This document shows, piece after piece, positions 35,651-46,070 of a stretch of DNA of 64,000 bases (position 1 is the stretch's first letter; each line of letters opens with the position of its first letter). Source of the DNA: Gammaproteobacteria bacterium (GTDB taxonomy: Bacteria > Pseudomonadota > Gammaproteobacteria > Ga0077536). The stretch spans positions 1 to 64,000 of the forward strand of contig JADLGE010000004.1 of assembly GCA_020849475.1 (NCBI GenBank), given 5' to 3'. The notes under the pieces were generated by a model. The model ran no database searches. It was not told the origin of the DNA and worked only from the letters and a program-made list of their open reading frames with translations. Both the position numbers and the translations under genes were made by a program.

Positions 35651-37165
35651 ATGCTCGATAACTACGTGAAGATGATCCTGCGCGCGCCGGTCTACGACGT
35701 CGCGCGCGAAACGCCGCTGGATCTGGCGCCCGCCATTTCGCGGCGACTCGGCAATCGTGTGCTGCTGAAACGCGAAGACATGCAGCCAGTGTTCTCCTAC
35801 AAGATTCGCGGCGCCTACAACCTCATGGCCTCGCTATCCTCGAGCGAACTGGCGAACGGCGTCATCACCGCTTCGGCCGGCAACCATGCGCAGGGCGTGG
35901 CGCTCGCCGCCCAGGTGCTGGGCACCCGCGCGACCATCGTCATGCCCAAGACCACGCCCGAGATCAAAATCGAATCGGTGCGGCGCCTGGGCGCCGACAT
36001 CGTCCTGCACGGCAACACCTATGACGAGGCGAGCGATCACGCGCACAAGCTCGCCGAGTCGCGCGACCAGACCTATATCCCGCCCTTCGACCACCCGCTG
36101 GTGATTGCCGGCCAGGGCACCGTTGCCATGGAGATCCTGCGCCAGCACCAGCGTGAACTCGGCGCGATCTTCGTGCCGGTGGGCGGCGGCGGTCTGATTG
36201 CCGGCGTGGCGGCCTATGTGAAAGCGTTGGCGCCGGAGATCCGGGTGATTGGCGTCGAAGCCGACGAGGCGGCCTGCATGAAGGCCGCGCTCGACGCTGG
36301 TGAGCGTGTGATGCTGGAGCGCATCGGCATCTTCGCCGACGGCGCCGCCGTGCGTCAGGCCGGGGTCGAGACCTTCCGCATCGCGCGCGAGCTGGTCGAT
36401 GAAGTGCTGACGGTGACCATCGACGAGATCTGCGCCGCGGTCAAAGATATTTTCGAAGACACCCGTGCCATCGCCGAACCGGCCGGCGCGCTGGCGCTGG
36501 CGGGCCTTAAGCAATACGTCAAACGCGAAGGCACGCGCGACCAGAACCTGGTCGCCATTCTGAGCGGCGCCAACGTCAACTTCGACCGCCTGCGCCACAT
36601 CGCCGAACTGGCTGAACTCGGCGAACAGCGCGAAGTGCTGATAGGCGCGACCATCCCCGAGCGCCCCGGCAGCTTCCGCGAGTTCTGCCACGCGCTCGGG
36701 CCGCGCCTCATCACCGAGTTCAACTACCGCTACAGCGATGATGCCAACGCGACGGTGTTCGCCGGCGTGCAGGTCAAGGATCGCGATGCCGAACGCCACG
36801 CCCTCATCGCCAACCTGCGCGACAAGGGCTACGCGCCCATCGACATGACCGATGACGACGTCGCCAAGATGCACGTGCGCTTCATGGTCGGCGGGCATGG
36901 CAGCGGCGTGAAAGACGAGCGCCTGCTGCGCTTCGAATTCCCCGAGCGGCCCGGCGCCCTGCTGCGCTTTTTGACCCACATCGGCCAGCGCTGGAATATC
37001 AGCCTGTTTCACTACCGCAATCACGGCGCCGCCTATGGCCGTGTGCTGATGGGCATACAGGTGCCCGCCGCCGATTACGCGGCGTTCGAAGCCGTCATCC
37101 GCGAATTGGACATGCGTTTCGAGGACGAGACCGACAATCCCGCCTACCGGCTGTTCCTGAAATGA
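35651..37165 (+). CDS. ilvA: Biosynthetic threonine ammonia-lyase (threonine deaminase)
   Basis: The 504-residue PLP enzyme turns threonine into 2-oxobutanoate, the first step to isoleucine. The PLP lysine is K51 in PVFSYKIRGAYN; the phosphate loop is VGGGGLIAGVA. Two ACT-like regulatory domains follow (about 325-400 and 420-504), as in the isoleucine-inhibited biosynthetic form. The stop overlaps the next gene (ATGA), so three genes form an operon here. Confidence 0.96.
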   Translation: MLDNYVKMILRAPVYDVARETPLDLAPAISRRLGNRVLLKREDMQPVFSYKIRGAYNLMASLSSSELANGVITASAGNHAQGVALAAQVLGTRATIVMPKTTPEIKIESVRRLGADIVLHGNTYDEASDHAHKLAESRDQTYIPPFDHPLVIAGQGTVAMEILRQHQRELGAIFVPVGGGGLIAGVAAYVKALAPEIRVIGVEADEAACMKAALDAGERVMLERIGIFADGAAVRQAGVETFRIARELVDEVLTVTIDEICAAVKDIFEDTRAIAEPAGALALAGLKQYVKREGTRDQNLVAILSGANVNFDRLRHIAELAELGEQREVLIGATIPERPGSFREFCHALGPRLITEFNYRYSDDANATVFAGVQVKDRDAERHALIANLRDKGYAPIDMTDDDVAKMHVRFMVGGHGSGVKDERLLRFEFPERPGALLRFLTHIGQRWNISLFHYRNHGAAYGRVLMGIQVPAADYAAFEAVIRELDMRFEDETDNPAYRLFLK

Positions 37166-37830
37166 GCGCCGCGCTGCGCGAAGCTTTGTGCGCGGCGAGC
37201 CAGACCCTCGAGCGGCTGGGCTTGAACTGCGGCACGGCCGGTAACGTCAGCGTGCGTGTCGAGGGCGGCTTCATCATCACGCCGAGCGGCGTCAAGCCCG
37301 GCGCGCAAAGCGCCGCCGCCATGGTCGCCATGGGGCTCGATGGCACCGTCATCGATCCTCGTCAGCAGCCGTCCAGCGAATGGCGCTTTCATCGCGACAT
37401 CTATGCCGTGCGCGCCGATGCCAATGCCGTGGTCCACGTGCATTCGCCCTATGCCACCGCGCTCGCCTGCCAGCGCCGCGACATCCCGGGCTTTCACTAC
37501 ATGATTGCCAAGGCCGGCGGCGATTCGATTCGTTGTTCGGCCTACGCCACTTTCGGCACGCAGGCCCTGTCCGACGTGGCGCTGCTGGCGCTCATCGACC
37601 GCCGCGCCTGCCTGCTGGCCAACCATGGCATGATCGCGCTCGGCGCCGATCTCGAGCGCGCGCTCGACATGACCCGTGAAGTGGAAGAACTGGCCAAACA
37701 ATATCTGCTGGCCTCGAGCTCCGGCGTGCCGATATTGTTGAGTGCCGCCGAAATGCGCGACGCCCTGCAACGATTCAAGACCTACGGAGCCCGCGATGGC
37801 CAAGAGCAAACAAGCCCCAGCGGCGGTTGA
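37162..37830 (+). CDS. Class II aldolase/adducin-family protein
   Basis: The 222-residue protein belongs to the zinc-dependent class II aldolase family (fuculose-phosphate aldolase-like). Visible are CGTAGNVSVRV, the substrate-phosphate region TPSGVKPG, zinc ligands in VVHVHSPYATALACQ and a later LLANHGMIALG. Related members are fuculose- or ribulose-phosphate aldolases, epimerases and methylthioribulose-phosphate dehydratase, so the substrate is open. It overlaps ilvA by 4 bases and the following VOC gene by 35 bases. Confidence 0.85.
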   Translation: MSAALREALCAASQTLERLGLNCGTAGNVSVRVEGGFIITPSGVKPGAQSAAAMVAMGLDGTVIDPRQQPSSEWRFHRDIYAVRADANAVVHVHSPYATALACQRRDIPGFHYMIAKAGGDSIRCSAYATFGTQALSDVALLALIDRRACLLANHGMIALGADLERALDMTREVEELAKQYLLASSSGVPILLSAAEMRDALQRFKTYGARDGQEQTSPSGG

Positions 37831-38260
37831 GGAATTCCGTCAGCGCCCGCTGTTCCATCTCGCCTTTCGCGTGAACAACCTGGAAGCGACGCGCAATTTC
37901 TATGTCGACGTGCTGGGCTGCCGGGTCGGGCGCAGCAGCGACACCTGGATCGATTTCGATTTCTTCGGTTACCAGATCTCGGCCCATTGTCTGGGCAAGG
38001 GCGTGCCCTCACCCACCAACGAGGTCGACGGTCACGACATCCCGATACCGCACTTCGGCCTCATCATGAGCTGGGAAGACTGGCACCGCGCGGTCGACCA
38101 CATGAACTACATCGGCGTCAGCTTTCGCGTCGCGCCGCATATCCGCTTCAAGGATCAGCCTGGTGAACAGGCCACGTTTTTCCTCGAAGACCCGTCCGGC
38201 AACTGCCTCGAGTTCAAGGCCTTCAAGAGCATCGAGGATGTGTTTGCCACGACGCGCTGA
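37796..38260 (+). CDS. VOC-family (glyoxalase/dioxygenase fold) protein
   Basis: The 154-residue protein starts at the ATG at 37796 inside the aldolase gene, with a weak upstream GGAG. After a Lys/Ala/Gln leader the VOC fold begins (LFHLAFRVNNLEATRNFYVDVLGC) and ends with EDPSGNCLEFKAF. Likely metal ligands are the His in FHLAF, His in PHFGL and the Glu in CLEFK. It may be a small dioxygenase, lyase or isomerase; the substrate is unknown. The ilvA-aldolase-VOC overlap suggests joint expression. Confidence 0.85.
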   Translation: MAKSKQAPAAVEEFRQRPLFHLAFRVNNLEATRNFYVDVLGCRVGRSSDTWIDFDFFGYQISAHCLGKGVPSPTNEVDGHDIPIPHFGLIMSWEDWHRAVDHMNYIGVSFRVAPHIRFKDQPGEQATFFLEDPSGNCLEFKAFKSIEDVFATTR

Positions 38261-38281
38261 GCGCTGATCGAATGGCATGGC

Positions 38282-38304
38282 AGGTGCGAATTCATTCGCA
38301 CCTA
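38282..38304. repeat. REP-type palindrome (copy 1) at the trpC stop codon
   Basis: AGGTGCGAAT (38282-38291) and ATTCGCACCT (38294-38303) form a perfect 10-bp inverted repeat around TC. Bases 38302-38304 are also the TAG stop of trpC. It lies between two convergent genes and may act as a bidirectional transcript-end structure. Further copies are at 50646 and 63349. Confidence 0.75.
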
Positions 38305-39093
38305 CCGGAAAAATAATTCCTTGAGCCTGGCGCCTGGATCGTCGGCGCGCATGAAGGCTTCACCGACCAGAAAGGCATTGACCGACTGCGCGCGCAGACG
38401 ATCAATGTCTTCGACGGTATTGATGCCGGATTCGGTCACCACCAGTCGATCCTCCGGAATGTCTTTCAGCAAACCGATAGTGGTGTTGATGTCGGTGACG
38501 AAGCGCTTCAGATCGCGGTTGTTGATGCCGATCATCGGTGTGCGCAGGCGCAGCGCGCGTTCGAGCTCGGTGCGGTCGTGGACCTCGGTCAAGACGTCGA
38601 GGCCAAAGTCCTGCGCGGTGCGCGCCAGTTCATCCATCTGTCCGTCTTCGAGGCAGGCGACTATCAAGAGGATGCAGTCGGCGCCGAGCGCGCGCGCTTC
38701 GGCTATCTGGTAAGGGTCAATCATGAAATCCTTGCGGATGACCGGCAGCTTGCAGGCCGCGCGTGCCGCCCGCAGATCGGCATCGCTGCCCTGGAAAAAG
38801 CGTTCGTCGGTCAACACCGACAGACACGCCGCGCCGCCGCGTTCATAACTCGCCGCGATCGCGGCCGGGTCGAAGTGTTCGCGAATCACGCCCTTGCTGG
38901 GGGATGCCTTCTTGCATTCGGCAATCACGCCCGGCAGACCGGCTTCGACCTTGCTCATGAGCGCCTTGAAAAAGCCGCGCGTCGGCGTCGCGGCCCGCGC
39001 CGCCGCTTCGACCTCGGCCAGCGGGCGGACGGCTTTGCGCGCTGCCACTTCGGTGCGCTTGTGGGCCACGATTTCAGTCAGGATGTCGCTCAT
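38302..39093 (-). CDS. trpC: Indole-3-glycerol phosphate synthase
   Basis: The 263-residue TIM-barrel enzyme closes the indole ring in tryptophan synthesis. Conserved stretches are [56 protein letters not shown] and [11 protein letters not shown] with the catalytic Glu/Lys residues. It is monofunctional, not fused to trpF. The stop codon coincides with the edge of a REP repeat. It lies 15 bases after trpD. Confidence 0.97.
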   Translation of the reverse strand: MSDILTEIVAHKRTEVAARKAVRPLAEVEAAARAATPTRGFFKALMSKVEAGLPGVIAECKKASPSKGVIREHFDPAAIAASYERGGAACLSVLTDERFFQGSDADLRAARAACKLPVIRKDFMIDPYQIAEARALGADCILLIVACLEDGQMDELARTAQDFGLDVLTEVHDRTELERALRLRTPMIGINNRDLKRFVTDINTTIGLLKDIPEDRLVVTESGINTVEDIDRLRAQSVNAFLVGEAFMRADDPGARLKELFFR

Positions 39094-39108
39094 GGGCGGC
39101 TTGCTCGT

Positions 39109-40134
39109 TCAGTGTTTCGGAAAAGTATTGGTATGGGCGATGAAGCGCGCGAAGGCCTCGCGCGCCGCACCGCTGGCCAGCATCTGGCGCGCACGCTCGA
39201 GGCCGCCGGCCAGATTGGGCGCGAGTCCGGCGAGATAGATAGCTGCGCCGGCGTTGAGCGCGACGATATCGCGCGCCGGTCCCGCCTCGTTGTCATACAC
39301 CGCGCGAATGTGCGCGAGACTTGCCTGCGGATTCTTGGCCGCGAGGCTCGCCAGCGGCTGAAAAGGAATGCCGAGTTCGCGCGGGTCGATGATGAAGCTC
39401 GTCACTTCACCGTCGCGCAGTTCCGCCGCATGGGTCAGCGCGCCGATGCTGATCTCGTCCATGCCGTCCTCGGCACACACCACCATCGCGCGTTTCACGC
39501 CCAGGCGCCGCAACACCTCGGCGGCGCGCGTCACCCACGATACGTCGTATACACCCATCAACTGCACCGAGGCATTGGCCGGATTGGTCAGCGGCCCCAG
39601 CACATTGAACAGGGTGCGGGTGCCGAGCTCGCGGCGGGGCACGGCGGCATGGCGCGTGGCGCCGTGATGGGCGGGCGCGAACATGAAGCCGACACCGACG
39701 CTGCGCACACAGTCGGCCACTTCGGTGGGCGACAGATCGATGCGCGCACCGGCTGCTTCCAGCACGTCGGCGCTGCCGCTGGCGCCCGAGGCGGCGCGAT
39801 TGCCGTGCTTGGCGATGTGGCCACCGGCGGCGGCCGTCACGAACGCGGCGGCGGTCGAGATATTGAACGTGCCGATGCCGTCGCCACCGGTGCCACAGGT
39901 GTCTATCAAGGGCTCGATGCCGACTTCCACGTGCTGCGCGAGTTCGCGCATGACGCTGGCGGCGGCGGCGATTTCGTCGATGGTCTCGCCCTTCATGCGC
40001 AGTGCGATGAGCAGGCCCGCAATCTGCGCGGGCGTGGTGTCGCCGCTCATGATGCTGCGCATCACGCTCTGCATGTCATCGAAACTCAAATCGTGTCGGT
40101 CGACGACGCGACGAATGGCGGCCTGGATATCCAT
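39109..40134 (-). CDS. trpD: Anthranilate phosphoribosyltransferase
   Basis: The 341-residue enzyme joins anthranilate to PRPP. The PRPP-binding loop is DTCGTGGDGIGTFNIST, followed by AKHGNRAASGASGSADVLEAAG; a second metal site is in CAEDGMDEIS. It is monofunctional, with TrpG encoded separately 8 bases upstream. Confidence 0.97.
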   Translation of the reverse strand: MDIQAAIRRVVDRHDLSFDDMQSVMRSIMSGDTTPAQIAGLLIALRMKGETIDEIAAAASVMRELAQHVEVGIEPLIDTCGTGGDGIGTFNISTAAAFVTAAAGGHIAKHGNRAASGASGSADVLEAAGARIDLSPTEVADCVRSVGVGFMFAPAHHGATRHAAVPRRELGTRTLFNVLGPLTNPANASVQLMGVYDVSWVTRAAEVLRRLGVKRAMVVCAEDGMDEISIGALTHAAELRDGEVTSFIIDPRELGIPFQPLASLAAKNPQASLAHIRAVYDNEAGPARDIVALNAGAAIYLAGLAPNLAGGLERARQMLASGAAREAFARFIAHTNTFPKH

Positions 40135-40141
40135 GGCGACC

Positions 40142-40735
<594 letters not shown>

Positions 40736-40942
40736 GGCGCGCGCATCCAAATCTGGTCCGGGAATGTTGTCCAGTGAGCGCGCGCAATCACCGCCGGCGG
40801 GCGGCCTCGGCCGCCGTCAGCCATCTCCGAAACCGGGTCGGAACGATATGCTCCACAGCACTGGAGCGCCATTTTCACCCATAAACGGCTTTCAATGAAC
40901 TTCACCGTGCACGCGGCCCGCCGCCGCCGCTGAGCCGCCGTT

Positions 40943-41749
40943 TCACCCCACCAGCCGGAACACCACCACCGTGCCGCTGAGTTCGGCCGCCTGTTCTCGC
41001 AGGGACTCGGCGGCGGCCGCCGCCTGCTCCACCAGCGAGGCGTTCTGCTGGGTGCTCTGGTCCATTTGCATGACGGCCTTGTTGATCTGATCGAGGCCCG
41101 CCGCCTGTTCGCTGGAGGCCGTGGTGATGTCGGTCAACAGGGCCGATACCGACTGCACCGCGCGCACGATTTCGTGCATGGTGGCGCCGGCATGGTTGAC
41201 CAGCGTATTGCCGCTCGCGACGTTCTCGACCGACACACCTATCAGGCGCTTGATGTCCTGCGCGGCGGCGGCGCTGCGCTGCGCCAGCGCCCGCACTTCG
41301 GCCGCCACCACCGCGAAGCCGCGGCCCTGGTGGCCGGCGCGCGCCGCTTCGACGGCGGCATTCAGGGCCAGGAGGTTGGTCTGGTGGGCGATGGTGTCGA
41401 TGAGGCCGACGATGTCGGTGATGTGCGCCGAGCCTTCGGCGATGCGATGCATGGTGTCCACCACCTGCTCGACCAGCGTGCCGCCGCGCGCGGCCACTTC
41501 GTTGGCGCTCTGCGCGAGCTGGTTGGCGCGCTCGGCATTGTCGGCGTTCTGTTTGACGGTGGCGGCCAACTCTTCCATCGCAGCAGCGGTCTGTTCGAGG
41601 CTCGAGGCCTCGGCCTGGGTGCGGCGCGAGAGATCAAGGTTGCCGTCGGCAATTTCCGAGGAGGCGGTGCTGATGGTCTCCACCGCGCCGCGGATGCGCG
41701 CGACGATGGCGCCGAGCCGGCTGGCGGTGGTGTTGGCATCGTTCTTCAA
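40943..41749 (-). pseudogene. Methyl-accepting chemotaxis protein, C-terminal signalling part after an in-frame stop
   Basis: This 268-codon stretch is the cytoplasmic signalling hairpin of a chemoreceptor: methylation helices ([19 protein letters not shown]) and the kinase-control tip ([37 protein letters not shown]). It is in the same frame as the upstream 41753-43315 part and is separated from it only by one TAA codon. The sequence around the stop (DYEGTF[13 protein letters not shown]) aligns with the internal repeat DYQGLFGRLKDDTHHT, so the stop replaced one sense codon. Independent start at TTG 41749 is possible but has no good ribosome site. Confidence 0.8.
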
Positions 41750-41752
41750 GAC

Positions 41753-43315
41753 TTAGAACGTGCCTTCGTAATCAGCATGGATGCGCGCCGTGAGATCGCC
41801 CTCGGCCAGTGCGTGCAGCACGCCGGCCACGTCACCGAGGCCGCGCTCGGACGTCGCCACGAGGCGATTCAACGCCGCCACGATATCGCGGAACTCGAAC
41901 TCGAAGGCCGTTTCATCGGCGCGCGCGGTGAAATCACCGTGGGCGGCGGCGGCGGCGAGGGCGGCTATCTGCTGCACGATGGCATGCAGTTGCTCGACGG
42001 TGTGATGGGTGTCGTCCTTCAGGCGCCCGAACAGGCCCTGGTAATCGGCGTCGATGCGCGCCGACAGGTCGCCGTGGGCGAGGGCGGCCAGCACCCGCGC
42101 CACGTCGGACAGGCCGTTCTCGGCGACCTCCATGAGGCGGTTCTGGGTGAGCACGATGTCGCGGAAGGAATGATGAAAACGCGCCGCGTCGCCGCGCTGG
42201 CTGAAGTCGCCATCGGCGGCGGCGCCGGCCAGACGCGCAATCTCACTTTGCACCGCGACCAGATTGGCTTTCACTTCCGCCATCGCCGTGCTGATGCGCG
42301 CCTGCTCGCCGGGCAAGGCATCCATGTCGGGACGAAAGTCACCGAGGGCGTAGGCGGCAATGGCCTCGGCCATGCGTTCCTGCACGCGCACATGGCCGCC
42401 GACCACCGCATTCAGGCGCGCCACCATGTCGGCGTAGCCGCCCTCGAAGGCGCGTGCGTCGACGCAATGGCTGATCTCGCCGGCCGCGTGGCGCCGGGTC
42501 ATGTCGTCCTGCGCGGTCATGAAGGCGCGCAGCCGTTCAATCATGTGCGTCATGGCGTCGGCCACGCTGTGGGGCTGCGCGACCTGGCTGGCGAGCTCGA
42601 CGGCAAAGTCACCGGCCGCGATGCGCTGCGCGAGGTCGGCGATATCCTGCGGTTCACCGCCGAGCTGTTTGAGCAGGGAGCGGGTGATGAGACTCGCCAG
42701 CACCGCGCCGGCCAGCAGCGCGAGCAGCACGATGCCCATCATCCAATAGCCCGCGCGGCGTGCGGCCGTCGCGGCGGCCGCGCCTGCTTCGTCCATGGCG
42801 CGCCCCTGCAACTCGACAAATGCGGCGACCTTGGCCAGCGTCACGTCGAGCTTGGGCAGCGCTTCATCGTTCATGATGCGCGCGGCCGCTTCGCGCTTGC
42901 CGGCCGCGACCTCGGTCATGGCCTGTTCAAGGCCGCTCACCCAGGCGCCGCGCTGCTGTTTGATATCGGCCAGGATGGCGCGACCAGCGGGCAAGTAGAG
43001 CAGTGGTTCGAGCGCGGCGATGGCATCGCCGACCACGCGCTTGTTATCGTCGATGCGGCGCCGGATCTCGGTCAGGCGCGCGGGATCGTCACTCGTCACC
43101 GCCTCCAGCGCCAGCCGCGCATTGCCACGCATGGCGTTGTTCATGGTGTTGGCCCGTGAAGCCTTCACCCAATCTTTTTCGATGATGGTGGCGAGCGTGT
43201 GCTCCATGCCGCGCATCTGGGTCAGCGCGATGCCGCCGATGGTGAGCAGCAGCAACAATACAAAGCCAAAGGCGAGAGCGAGACGGGAGCGAACGGTAAG
43301 ACGGTCGTAGCGCAT
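41753..43315 (-). CDS. Methyl-accepting chemotaxis protein, N-terminal sensor and HAMP array (cut by in-frame TAA)
   Basis: The product (520 codons from 43315) has a basic start, a first membrane helix (LALAFGFVLLLLLTIGGIAL), a four-helix-bundle periplasmic domain (about 35-180), a second helix (GYWMMGIVLLALLAGAVLASLI) and several HAMP-like repeats ending in GDFAVEL, GDFRPDM, GDFSQR, GDLSARI, GDFTAR and GDLTARI. It then meets TAA at 41753-41755, just before the signalling domain. The ATG at 43315 has AGGA 8 bases upstream; ATGs at 43330 and 43360 are alternatives. Ligand unknown. Without read-through the receptor cannot couple to CheA. Confidence 0.8.
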   Translation of the reverse strand: MRYDRLTVRSRLALAFGFVLLLLLTIGGIALTQMRGMEHTLATIIEKDWVKASRANTMNNAMRGNARLALEAVTSDDPARLTEIRRRIDDNKRVVGDAIAALEPLLYLPAGRAILADIKQQRGAWVSGLEQAMTEVAAGKREAAARIMNDEALPKLDVTLAKVAAFVELQGRAMDEAGAAAATAARRAGYWMMGIVLLALLAGAVLASLITRSLLKQLGGEPQDIADLAQRIAAGDFAVELASQVAQPHSVADAMTHMIERLRAFMTAQDDMTRRHAAGEISHCVDARAFEGGYADMVARLNAVVGGHVRVQERMAEAIAAYALGDFRPDMDALPGEQARISTAMAEVKANLVAVQSEIARLAGAAADGDFSQRGDAARFHHSFRDIVLTQNRLMEVAENGLSDVARVLAALAHGDLSARIDADYQGLFGRLKDDTHHTVEQLHAIVQQIAALAAAAAHGDFTARADETAFEFEFRDIVAALNRLVATSERGLGDVAGVLHALAEGDLTARIHADYEGTF

Positions 43316-43528
43316 GATGACATTCCTCATGGTGGTCGCGTGTGCGACAAACATTGCCACGAGGCCTGCACCCCACGCGCGGCGGGCGGGCGAGACGGGT
43401 TCCTTATGTCACTGACTCATTGCGAAGTCAGGCAGCATCCGTCACTTGTATCGGTATTTCCGAGCTTCTTGCTGAGTAAATTGGTTGATGGCGATCAACT
43501 TTCCATCACACGGCGCGCCGCGATTTTC

Positions 43529-44179
43529 CTAGCGAGGCGAAGCGCTGCCCTCGTCGGCGAGCTGCAGCCAGATTTCGTTACGCCGTAGAAACCACGGCGT
43601 GATTGGCGGGTTGTAACGCGAATAGACAGGTGCGCCCGCCCACTTGATGCCGGCGGATCTCAACACGGTCTCGAGTTCGGCGAGATGGGTGTTGTAGTTG
43701 TCGTCCGACCAGCGGCCGGCGTAGCGAATGACGGCGACCCGCTTCGGCGGCTCCTCGCGCAGCACGATGCGCGGGTCCAGCGGCGCCGGTGCGCGCGCCA
43801 GGGTCACATCGCGCGGCAACACGAACTGCACGAGGTAACCATCGCGCGCGGCCTGCTGGGAGACGGGCGCGGTCATGGCGAGCTCGGTGGGCGCCGGCGC
43901 CTGGGTCACCGGCGCGGTCATGGCCAGCCGCTGCTCACCCTTGTTCTTGCCGAAGATGTAGCCCGCGAGGATGCGAAAGCCGCGGTTGCCGGTGTCCTGC
44001 GCGGAACCCTTCAGTACCACTTCTGCGACCACGTAGGGCGCGTACTCGCGCACTTCGATGTCGCCGATGCGTTTGCTGACCTCAAAGGCCGGCTCTTCGA
44101 TGGCGTGGCTGGGCGTGGCCAGCAGCGACAGGGCGAGAGCAAGTACAAGAACGCCTGCCCGCTTGGGGATGCGCATCAT
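43529..44179 (-). CDS. SOUL-family heme-binding protein, exported
   Basis: The 216-residue protein has a signal peptide (cleavage near PSHAIE) and a SOUL domain (FEVSKRIGDIEVREYAPYVVAEVV, MTAPV twice, FVLPRDVTLARAPAPLDPRI, RYAGRWSDDNYNTHLAELETVL). Family members bind heme or related tetrapyrroles; the bacterial role is poorly known. The ATG at 44179 follows GGAG by 9 bases. It ends in a 213-base gap downstream of the chemoreceptor gene, in which nothing further was recognised. Confidence 0.87.
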   Translation of the reverse strand: MMRIPKRAGVLVLALALSLLATPSHAIEEPAFEVSKRIGDIEVREYAPYVVAEVVLKGSAQDTGNRGFRILAGYIFGKNKGEQRLAMTAPVTQAPAPTELAMTAPVSQQAARDGYLVQFVLPRDVTLARAPAPLDPRIVLREEPPKRVAVIRYAGRWSDDNYNTHLAELETVLRSAGIKWAGAPVYSRYNPPITPWFLRRNEIWLQLADEGSASPR

Positions 44180-44310
44180 CACTGGGCGCTCCACGGTGTT
44201 GGATTGAAAGAACGCTGTGCGAACTTACGCAGGGGCGCGGCATCGGGATCACTCATCGCGGGCGCCCTGCGCGCCACCGCCTCGGTGGCGCGCAGGGCAA
44301 GTCGATGGCC

Positions 44311-45960
44311 TCAGGCCGCCGCCTCGCTCCGCTCGGGCTCCATGACGAAACCTTCATAGCCCTTGTCGGCGGCTTCCTTGATGCGCGCGTAATAGGCCGG
44401 GCCGCCCAGGTGCACGGCGAACTGGCGGTGTTTACCCGGGATGTTGGCGCCCAGGTACCAGGACTCGGTTTGGGGATAGAGTGACATGTTGGCGACTTCC
44501 GCCACTTCGCGGCTCCAGCCGACATCCACACCCGGCGCCGGCTCGATGGCGCCGATGCCGTGCTTGCGCATGTTGAGGATGCACTCCCGTATCCAGTCGG
44601 TCTGACGTTCGGCGCCGAGCGGCATGTTGTAGAGCACGCACGGCGATTCCGGGCCGTGGATCATGAACAGGTTGGGCATGCGCGGAATGGTCAGGCCCAG
44701 CCACGAGTTGAAGCGGTCTTTCCAGCACTCGGCGAGCGACACGCCGCCGCGACCGCGCGGGTTGATCTTCTGCAGCGCGCCGGTGATGGCGTCGAAGCCG
44801 GTGGCAAACACCAGCATGTCGAGCGGGTGCTCGCCGCTTTGGGTGCGCACGCCGTTCGGCGTGATTTCGACTATCGGGTCTTCACGCAAATCGACCAGGC
44901 TGACGTTGTCGCGGTTGAAGGCTTCGTAATAGCCTTCGTCCATGACCTGGCGCTTGGTGGCGATGAGGTAGCTCGGCATGAGCTTGCGCGCGACTTCCGG
45001 GTCTTTCACCACTTCGCGAATCTTGCCGCGCACGAACTCCGCCAGCCATTCGTTGGATTGCCTGTCGGTCAAGATGTCGCAATAGGTCGAGACCAGAATC
45101 GGCCCGAGGCCGCCTTTCTGCCACGCCGCTTCATAGGTGGCGCGACGCTGCTCGGGCGTGTGTTCACAGGCGCGGATGGTGCTCGGCACTTCCGGCGCGC
45201 CGATCGGCGTGGCCAGCATGATCTCGCGGAACTTCGGCCAGTTGGCGCGCGCCTCGGCCACCAGCGCTTTGTCGGTCGGCGTGTTGCCGGCCGGCACCGA
45301 GTACTGCGGCGTGCGTTGAAAGACCGTCAGGTGCGCGGCGTCACGCGCGATGAGCGGCGTCGACTGGATGCCGGACGAGCCGGTGCCGATGATGCCGACG
45401 CGCTTGCCCTTGAACGACACCGGCTTGTCATTCGGCCAGCGGCCGGTGTGATAGACCTCGCCCTTGAAGCTGTCGCGGCCGGCGATGTCCGGCATGTGGG
45501 CGGCGGACAGCGCGCCGACTGCGCACACCAGGAACTGTGCGCGCACTTTCTCGCCGCTGCTGGTTTCGATTTCCCAGCGCTGCGCGCCTTCATCGAAGGC
45601 CGCGCCGGTGACACGCGTCGAGAGCTGGATGTCGCGCCTGAGATCGAGCCGGTCGGCAACGAAGTTGAGATAGCGCAGCACGGTCGGCTGATCGGGCTGC
45701 TTCTCCGGCCAGTCGAATTCGCGCAGCAAATCCTCGGAAAACGTGTAGCAGTAGAACGGGCCGCCCGGATAGTCGACGCGCGCGCCCGGGTAACGGTTCC
45801 AGTACCAGGTGCCACCGACACCGCTAGCTTCGTCGTAGGCACGGACTTTCAAGCCCTGCTCGCGCAGGGTGTGCAGGGCATACATGCCGCCGAAGCCGGC
45901 GCCGATGACGATGGCGTCGAATTCCTGCGGACTTTGACTTGGTGATGGGTTGTTGGCCAT
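44311..45960 (-). CDS. Flavin-dependent Baeyer-Villiger monooxygenase
   Basis: The 549-residue class B flavoprotein has an FAD Rossmann motif GAGFGG (20-25), the Baeyer-Villiger fingerprint F-x-G-x3-H-x3-W-P at 165-176, and an NADPH Rossmann motif GTGSSG (192-197). Length and the GTWYWNRYPGARVD stretch fit the cyclohexanone monooxygenase group. It should insert oxygen beside a ketone to form an ester or lactone, using NADPH and O2. The substrate cannot be told. It lies downstream of a GDXG hydrolase gene on the same strand. Confidence 0.93.
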   Translation of the reverse strand: MANNPSPSQSPQEFDAIVIGAGFGGMYALHTLREQGLKVRAYDEASGVGGTWYWNRYPGARVDYPGGPFYCYTFSEDLLREFDWPEKQPDQPTVLRYLNFVADRLDLRRDIQLSTRVTGAAFDEGAQRWEIETSSGEKVRAQFLVCAVGALSAAHMPDIAGRDSFKGEVYHTGRWPNDKPVSFKGKRVGIIGTGSSGIQSTPLIARDAAHLTVFQRTPQYSVPAGNTPTDKALVAEARANWPKFREIMLATPIGAPEVPSTIRACEHTPEQRRATYEAAWQKGGLGPILVSTYCDILTDRQSNEWLAEFVRGKIREVVKDPEVARKLMPSYLIATKRQVMDEGYYEAFNRDNVSLVDLREDPIVEITPNGVRTQSGEHPLDMLVFATGFDAITGALQKINPRGRGGVSLAECWKDRFNSWLGLTIPRMPNLFMIHGPESPCVLYNMPLGAERQTDWIRECILNMRKHGIGAIEPAPGVDVGWSREVAEVANMSLYPQTESWYLGANIPGKHRQFAVHLGGPAYYARIKEAADKGYEGFVMEPERSEAAA

Positions 45961-46070
45961 GGCGCGGAATCTCCCCAGATGCGTCGTGTGGTTGGTCGAG
46001 TGTCAGTGAGTCTAAAACGGATGGGCTTGGCGCGACATCGGTGCCCGCCGCGACCCACTAAGGGGTAGTT

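Noticed and set aside
43361-43528. Flagellar sigma-28 promoter for the chemoreceptor
   Set aside because: A partial CCGATA match exists on the minus strand, but no TAAA box at the required distance.
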